Assembly (NCBI RefSeq): GCF_022919155.1
Contig: NZ_CP095045.1
Location: forward strand, 248,001 to 312,000
DNA length: 64,000 nucleotides
Reading direction: 5' to 3'
Source: Leucobacter allii
GTDB taxonomy: Bacteria > Actinomycetota > Actinomycetes > Actinomycetales > Microbacteriaceae
Position numbers and translations under genes: made by a program. Below are positions 59,642 to 64,000 of the stretch, in pieces. The first letter of the stretch is position 1. Each line of letters starts with the position of its first letter. The notes under the pieces were generated by a model, which searched no databases, was not told the origin of the DNA, and worked only from the letters and a program-made list of their open reading frames with translations.

Positions 59642-60768
59642 GCGCGCCGTCGCCGGCCGGGTACCCGAGGATCCGCGTCAGCGGCCCGCCCGCCGAGCGC
59701 TCACGGCAGTACGGGGAGCTCGCGCGCGAGCGGATCGCGGTCATCCGGGCGGGGTACGAGCGGGCGTTCGCGGCGAAGGGGATCGCCTGGGCGGAGGCGG
59801 TGCGGATCGCCCGACGACATCTCCCCGCCATCGAGCGGTACACGCCGGAGCTGCTCGCGGAGCTCCGCGGGATCGCCGAGGGGAGCGGTCTCGGCTTCGA
59901 CGAGATCCTGACGATCAACTGCCGCACCGAGGTGCTCAACGGCGCGTCGCGGGCGACCGGGGCGGCGATCCGCGCGGAGTTCGGCGAGTGCACCGCCTTC
60001 GCCGTCGAGGCCGATCGCCGGGCGGACGGCGGCGCCGTGGTCGGGCAGAACTGGGATTGGCTCGAGGCGCTGGAGGGCGGCGTCATCGTCCTCGAGGTCG
60101 AGCGCCCGGACGGGCCTGACTACGTGACGCTCGTCGAGGCCGGGCTGCTGGGGAAGATGGTGCTGACGGAGGCGGGGCTCGCGCTCGGGATGAATACCCT
60201 CGTCAGCTCCCTCGACGGCGTGACCCCTGGCGTGCCCTACCACCTGCAGATCCGCTCGGTGGCCGATGCGCCGCACGCCGCGGGCGCGCTCGAGATCCTC
60301 GCCGGGATGCCTCGCGCCGCTTCCGGCAATTTCGTGCTCGCCGATGCGAGCGGTGCGGTGCTGAACGTCGAGTCCGCCCCCGGCGGCCCGGAGGCCCTCA
60401 CCGTGACCGGATCCGCGGATGGGACGCTCGCGCACGCGAACCACTTCGTCGGGCCCGTCGCCGGAGGCCACGATCTCGCGCCGCTCGCGATGGCCGACAG
60501 CTACGCGCGGCTCGGCCGGATGCGGAGGCGCCTCGCGGCCGTGCCCGGGGAGTTCGGGCGTGAGGAGCTGCGGGCGCCCCTGCGGGACCACGTGGGCTTT
60601 CCGAACGCGGTCTGCTGCCACCCGGACCCGGCGGCCGAGGCCCCGGCGCGCTGGAAGACCCTGGCCTCGGTGCTCCTCTTCCCCGGCGCGCGGCGCATCG
60701 AGTACACGGCCGGGCCGCCCTGCGCGGGCGATTGGATCGAGCTCGACTGCGCCGAACTGCTCGCCTGA
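59638..60768 (+). CDS. C45-type (acyl-CoA:6-APA acyltransferase-like) Ntn hydrolase
   Basis: 376-aa protein of the peptidase C45/AAT family, cytoplasmic amidases activated by self-cleavage before a Cys. The candidate nucleophile is Cys118 in EFGECTAFAVE; the strand GAVVGQNWDW follows at about 137, and LGMNTLVSS is a further family feature. It would hydrolyse or transfer an acyl amide such as the N-carbamoyl or N-acyl product of the ring-opening enzymes. ATG 59638 overlaps the upstream stop; last gene of the operon (95-nt gap to the next). Confidence 0.88.
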   Translation: MSAPSPAGYPRIRVSGPPAERSRQYGELARERIAVIRAGYERAFAAKGIAWAEAVRIARRHLPAIERYTPELLAELRGIAEGSGLGFDEILTINCRTEVLNGASRATGAAIRAEFGECTAFAVEADRRADGGAVVGQNWDWLEALEGGVIVLEVERPDGPDYVTLVEAGLLGKMVLTEAGLALGMNTLVSSLDGVTPGVPYHLQIRSVADAPHAAGALEILAGMPRAASGNFVLADASGAVLNVESAPGGPEALTVTGSADGTLAHANHFVGPVAGGHDLAPLAMADSYARLGRMRRRLAAVPGEFGREELRAPLRDHVGFPNAVCCHPDPAAEAPARWKTLASVLLFPGARRIEYTAGPPCAGDWIELDCAELLA

Positions 60769-60863
60769 TCCGGATCGCGAGAGGGAAAAAGATCACGAAA
60801 CGGTAACGGGATTCGCTAGGCTGGGGGCACCGCGCGGGGCAGCGCGGGGCGAGGAGGCCGGGC

Positions 60864-61784
60864 ATGGGCAGCCGGGAGGCGTTCGGGGCGAGGTACGCGA
60901 CGCGCCGGATCCTGCTGCTGTCCTGGGTGCTGGTGAGCGCTCTGCTCGCCCTCCTCGGCATGAACCCCGACGTCGCGCACGCGAGCACGCTGCAGCGGCA
61001 CGGCGCCCTCGTGCAGGACGACGCGCGCCGGGCCGAGCACGGCGCGCTGCAGCGGGACGGCATCGGGATCATCTCTCACCGCGGCGCCGCAGCGATCGCC
61101 CCCGAGAACACGCTCGCGGCGATGCGCATCGCTTTCGAGCAGGGCGTCGACTTCGTGGAGACGGACGTGCAGCTCACCGCCGACGGCGTGCCCGTGCTCA
61201 TGCACGACGAGACGGTCGATCGGACGACCAGCGGCGGCGGAGCCGTGGCGCGCTGGACGCTCGCCGAACTGCGGACCCTCGACGCCGGCGGCTGGTTCTC
61301 CGCCGACTTCGCGGGCGAGCGGGTGCCCACCTTCGAGGAGTTCGTCGACGAGCTCGCGCCGACGACCTCGCGCGCGCTCGTCGAGCTCAAGGGGCCCTGG
61401 GACGCCGAGCAGGTCGAGCAGGTCGTCGAACTGCTCAGGGAGCGCCACCTCGTCAATCGGGTCGCGCTGCAGTCCTTCGAGGTGCCCACCCTCGAGATCC
61501 TCGGCGAGGTGGCCCCCGAGTGCGCGCGCGTCATGCTTACGCGGGAGTGGGACCGGCGCACGGCCGAGCTCGCCGTCCTCCTCCAGGTGTCGGCCGTCGG
61601 GGCGAGGGCGAAGCTCTTCGACGCGCGCCCCGAGCTCATCGCCGAGGTGCAGGCGCTCGGCATCGGCACCCTCGTCTACACCCTCAACAGCTCGCCCCAG
61701 TGGATGCAGGCCGCCGAGCGCGGGATCGACCTCGTCATCACGGACGATCCGATCGCGTTCGCGGCCTGGCGGGAGGGGCAGTAG
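60864..61784 (+). CDS. Glycerophosphodiester phosphodiesterase
   Basis: 306-aa GDPD-family enzyme hydrolysing glycerophosphodiesters to an alcohol and glycerol 3-phosphate. One N-terminal membrane segment or uncleaved signal (ILLLSWVLVSALLALLGM) places the domain outside the membrane. Catalytic residues: HRG in IISHRGAAAIAPENTLAAM near 72, ETDVQL near 100, VLMHDETVDRTT near 112. The single-domain length is normal. A possible -10 TAGGCT lies at 60817-60822 with a weak -35; ATG 60864 is chosen with GAGGAGG upstream. Unrelated to the catabolic operon in front. Confidence 0.92.
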   Translation: MGSREAFGARYATRRILLLSWVLVSALLALLGMNPDVAHASTLQRHGALVQDDARRAEHGALQRDGIGIISHRGAAAIAPENTLAAMRIAFEQGVDFVETDVQLTADGVPVLMHDETVDRTTSGGGAVARWTLAELRTLDAGGWFSADFAGERVPTFEEFVDELAPTTSRALVELKGPWDAEQVEQVVELLRERHLVNRVALQSFEVPTLEILGEVAPECARVMLTREWDRRTAELAVLLQVSAVGARAKLFDARPELIAEVQALGIGTLVYTLNSSPQWMQAAERGIDLVITDDPIAFAAWREGQ

Positions 61785-61800
61785 GGGGGGCGGCACGCAA

Positions 61801-61841
61801 CGCCTGGACGGGGAGCGCCGAAGGTTCGGCCCGTCCAGGCG
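61801..61841. terminator. Nested stem-loop between convergent genes
   Basis: CGCCTGGACGGG (61801-61812) and CCCGTCCAGGCG (61830-61841) form a perfect 12-bp stem; within the loop GCCGA-N4-TCGGC makes a second small hairpin. It lies between the ends of the phosphodiesterase gene and the convergent MFS gene, so it most likely terminates both. Confidence 0.72.
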
Positions 61842-61862
61842 CTACGCGGGTCTGTCGACGAC

Positions 61863-63278
61863 TCACGCCGAGGTGCGTGCACCGCTCGGAGAGGACGACG
61901 CCAGTGCAGCGCCCAGCGTTTCCGTCGTCTCCTCGCGGGGCTCCGTTTCGCGCAATCGGGAGCGGTACCGAATGGCGAAGAACACCAGCACCCCGCCGGT
62001 CAGCGCCAAGGGAACGATCGCGGTCCCGTACAGCGCGTTCGGTGAGACGTTCGCGGCGAGCAGCGCGCCGATGAGGCTCGGGGCGACGAGTCCGCCGAGT
62101 CGACCCATCGCGGAGTACCAGCCGAGGCCCGTCGAACGGATGGTCGCGGGGTAGATCTGCGTGGCCAGCACCTGGCTGCAGGAGTTCGCACCGATGGCGC
62201 CCGCCCCGAGAGCGGCTCCCAGGATCGCGAACACGAGTGCACCGGAATCGGCTGGCACGACCATGAGAACAAGGAACCCGACAATGGCGAGGAGCGTTCC
62301 GAGCGATCCTGCTGCGACGCCCAGCGAGGTGCGATCCATCAGAAGCCCCAGTGCGACTCCGCCCACCATGCCACCGAAGGTGGCGAGTGAGACGCTGAGC
62401 AACGATGCCGGCTCGGGGACGCCGTCGATGATGAGGATCGTCGCCAGGAAGCTGAAGATGAAGTACGAGTTGAACAGGCCGAGGAACGAGAGCACCCAGA
62501 TGAGCACGGTCTGCGGGAGCCGCCCGTTCTTGAAGAGCAGGACGACGCGCGCGCCCTGCGCGCGTTCCGCGGGCGCGAACACGGCGTCGTCCCCGAGGCG
62601 ATCCAGCGACTCGGGAGCGATGCGTCGCAGGGTCCGCCTGACCGCTTCCTGCCGATTCTGATCCGCAAGGTAGGCGACCGATTCGGGCAACGCCCACCAC
62701 GTCGCAGCGAGGAGGACGAGCGGCAGGACCCCGCCCAGCGCGAGGAACGCCGCACCACCGTAATTCGGGATGAATTCGGACGCGACGAGCCCGATGAGGA
62801 AGCCGCCCGCGGAGATCGACATCGACAGGATCGAGATCACTCGCCCCTTCGTCCGGTTCGGGGAGAAATCGCTGGCGAGGGTGAAGACGCTCGGCACCGC
62901 CGCCCCGATTCCGAAACCCGCGAAGAATCGGCAGACGGCGAGTGCCTCGACGGAGCCGACGAACGCGGAGACGACGGCAGCAGTGCCGAAGATCAGGATG
63001 CCGACGCGGATCATGGTGCGGCGGCCGAACTTGTCGCCGAGCGGGGCGAGGACGAAGTTGCCGATGATCTCGCCGATGAGCGCGGTGATGAAGATGAAAG
63101 CGAAGGCCGCGGGCGGGACGTCGTAGAGTTCGGAGAGCGCGGGGATGACGTAGCCGAGCGAGAGGGCATTGATGCCCTCGGCCAACCCGAGGCCGAGGCA
63201 GAGCGCGACGACGCGCTTCTGGTACGTGGACAGTGCGGCTTCGTCGATGAAGCTCGCAACGGTGAGCGATGGAGACAT
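61863..63278 (-). CDS. AAHS-family MFS transporter (aromatic acid/H+ symporter)
   Basis: 471-aa membrane protein with 12 predicted segments and a central cytoplasmic loop (about residues 205-245). Motif A is seen as APLGDKFGRRTMI near 88; ALIGEIIGNF and LPESVAYL (sugar-porter-like ending of the first half) are typical of AAHS proteins such as BenK, PcaK and VanK, and the QVLATQIYPATIRSTGLGW segment is conserved. ATG 63278 has GAGG 8 nt upstream; 63290 is an alternative. Fits the aromatic and quinate catabolic content of the window. A stem-loop separates it from the aldehyde dehydrogenase gene. Confidence 0.92.
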   Translation of the reverse strand: MSPSLTVASFIDEAALSTYQKRVVALCLGLGLAEGINALSLGYVIPALSELYDVPPAAFAFIFITALIGEIIGNFVLAPLGDKFGRRTMIRVGILIFGTAAVVSAFVGSVEALAVCRFFAGFGIGAAVPSVFTLASDFSPNRTKGRVISILSMSISAGGFLIGLVASEFIPNYGGAAFLALGGVLPLVLLAATWWALPESVAYLADQNRQEAVRRTLRRIAPESLDRLGDDAVFAPAERAQGARVVLLFKNGRLPQTVLIWVLSFLGLFNSYFIFSFLATILIIDGVPEPASLLSVSLATFGGMVGGVALGLLMDRTSLGVAAGSLGTLLAIVGFLVLMVVPADSGALVFAILGAALGAGAIGANSCSQVLATQIYPATIRSTGLGWYSAMGRLGGLVAPSLIGALLAANVSPNALYGTAIVPLALTGGVLVFFAIRYRSRLRETEPREETTETLGAALASSSPSGARTSA

Positions 63279-63358
63279 GGTGAACCTCATTGTTCGATGC
63301 GTCTGGGGATCGGGGGACGGCGCGCGGGGCGCAGAATGCGGAATGCGAAGGCACGGCG

Positions 63359-63401
63359 AGGCCCGTCCCCGGCACGCTCGACGCGGTGCCGGGGCGGGCC
63401 T
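63359..63401 (-). terminator. Stem-loop between aldehyde dehydrogenase and MFS genes
   Basis: Arms 63359-63375 and 63386-63401 pair over 16 bp with one bulged base (core GGGCCTGCC-like GC bases), loop 10 nt. It lies after the aldehyde dehydrogenase stop on the minus strand and 81 nt before the MFS start, so it is a terminator or an attenuator between the two genes. Confidence 0.62.
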
Positions 63402-63434
63402 GCGGCGCAGGCGGGACGTCGATCGAGAGCCGGA

Positions 63435-64000
63435 CTATCCGCCGGCGACGCCCCAGACGACGCTCTTGGTCTCGAGGTACTCGTCGAGACCGGCTTCGCC
63501 GTATTCGCGGCCGAGGCCGCTGCTCTTGTAGCCGCCGTAGGGCAGGAGCGTGTTCGGGAAGGCGCCGCCGCCGCCGTTCAACGACACGGTGCCGGCCCGG
63601 AGTCGCTTGGCGATTCCGTACGCGCGCACCGGGTCGGCGGAGCGCACCGCCGCCCAGAGCCCGAACTCGCTGTCGTTGGCGATCCGCACGGCCTCCTCGT
63701 CCGTGTCGAAGGGGATCACGACGTTCACCGGGCCGAAGAACTCCTTTTGCGCGATCGACATGCTGTTGTGGACATCGGTGAAGAGGGTCGGTTCGACGAA
63801 GAATCCGCGATCCTGCCCGCCATCGGTGCCGCCGTAGGCGATCTTGGCGCCTTCGCGTACACCGTCCGCGATCATGCCGAGCACCTTGTCGCGCTGGGCA
63901 GCGGAGATCAGCGGGCCCATGGCAGTGGCGGGATCCGCGGGATCGCCGAGCGTCATCTGCGCGAAGCCGGCGCGTACCGCCTCCGTCAGCTCGTCCGCTC
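63435..64000 (-). CDS. Aldehyde dehydrogenase, C-terminal part (5' end outside window)
   Basis: 188 C-terminal residues of an NAD(P)-dependent aldehyde dehydrogenase; the frame stays open to the window edge, so this is a true partial gene. Visible: GDPADPATAMGPLISAAQRDKV, EEFFGPV-type motif KEFFGPVNVVIPFD, the RIANDSEFGLWAAV helix and the final LPYGGYKSSGLGREYG (substrate-site end). The catalytic Cys and cofactor half lie outside. The G-G-GGAFPNTLLPYGGYK pattern resembles enzymes for aromatic or semi-aldehydes. It is upstream of and in the same direction as the AAHS transporter. Confidence 0.92.
   Translation of the reverse strand, partial: ADELTEAVRAGFAQMTLGDPADPATAMGPLISAAQRDKVLGMIADGVREGAKIAYGGTDGGQDRGFFVEPTLFTDVHNSMSIAQKEFFGPVNVVIPFDTDEEAVRIANDSEFGLWAAVRSADPVRAYGIAKRLRAGTVSLNGGGGAFPNTLLPYGGYKSSGLGREYGEAGLDEYLETKSVVWGVAGG

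Noticed and set aside
60781..60822. Pho-box or MtrA-type site before the glycerophosphodiesterase gene (ACGAAACGGTAACG)
   Set aside because: The similarity is loose and only one imperfect repeat is present; not enough to call a site.
1..64000. tRNA, rRNA, riboswitch or CRISPR array
   Set aside because: No cloverleaf-like sequences, rRNA segments, conserved riboswitch cores or regularly spaced repeats were recognised by eye; small RNAs cannot be excluded.

Overview
The window is very GC-rich and gene-dense. Genes use GTG as well as ATG starts, many overlap by 4 nt, and a canonical HspR box (HAIR) lies upstream of clpB. All of this points to a high-GC actinobacterium, most likely one of the Microbacteriaceae (Leucobacter-like); that placement is inference. 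The content is almost entirely catabolic: seven blocks of uptake systems, enzymes and local regulators for aromatic, quinate-like, sugar-like and amide or cyclic-amide compounds. No rRNA, tRNA, CRISPR array or insertion sequence was seen. No stretch over 300 nt lacks a gene; the longest gaps are 1687-1935, 39570-39812, 9837-10069 and 44115-44335, and each is described in the features.

Layout. (1) 1-9058: 3' end of a cytochrome P450, a PaaX-type regulator, a DUF3237 protein, then an Opp/Dpp-type ABC importer with an embedded amidase and a permease-ATPase fusion. (2) 9201-14416: TetR regulator, NitT/TauT-type ABC importer with two different permeases, and a second PaaX-type regulator. (3) 14404-21611: a five-gene operon on the minus strand (acyl-CoA ligase, MaoC hydratase, acyl-CoA dehydrogenase, amidohydrolase, MFE-2-like SDR) divergent from a MarR regulator, matching the logic of actinobacterial hydroxycinnamate side-chain removal; an MFS exporter or importer follows. 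(4) 21714-26206: pcaIJF (last steps of the beta-ketoadipate pathway) behind tandem IclR-type boxes, a RhuM/Fic protein, and an IclR regulator. (5) 26262-35830: quinate/shikimate catabolism (3-dehydroshikimate dehydratase, type II dehydroquinase, NAD-type shikimate/quinate dehydrogenase) with a ribose-type ABC importer, a cyclase-family hydrolase and a TetR regulator. (6) 35827-43297: ROK regulator, second sugar-type ABC importer, Gfo/Idh/MocA oxidoreductase and a sugar isomerase. (7) 43305-47348: an SDR, an N-domain-less ClpB and another SDR. (8) 47333-60768: branched-chain-amino-acid-type (HAAT) ABC importer, a LuxR-HTH protein fused to a paralogue of the importer's own binding protein, an SDR, hydantoinase A/B, a deacetylase/allantoinase-fold hydrolase and a C45-type Ntn hydrolase. 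(9) 60864-64000: glycerophosphodiesterase, AAHS-family aromatic acid transporter and the 3' part of an aldehyde dehydrogenase.

How it fits together: blocks 3 and 5 both make hydroxybenzoate-type intermediates (from hydroxycinnamates and from quinate/shikimate) that the beta-ketoadipate enzymes of block 4 could finish to succinyl-CoA and acetyl-CoA; the ring-cleavage genes themselves are not in the window. Block 8 is the most unusual part. A cytoplasmic, DNA-binding version of the transporter's binding protein probably senses the same ligand, and a 17-nt motif (CGTCRAATGACSCATGC) occurs upstream of both the transporter operon and the hydantoinase operon, tying them into one regulon.
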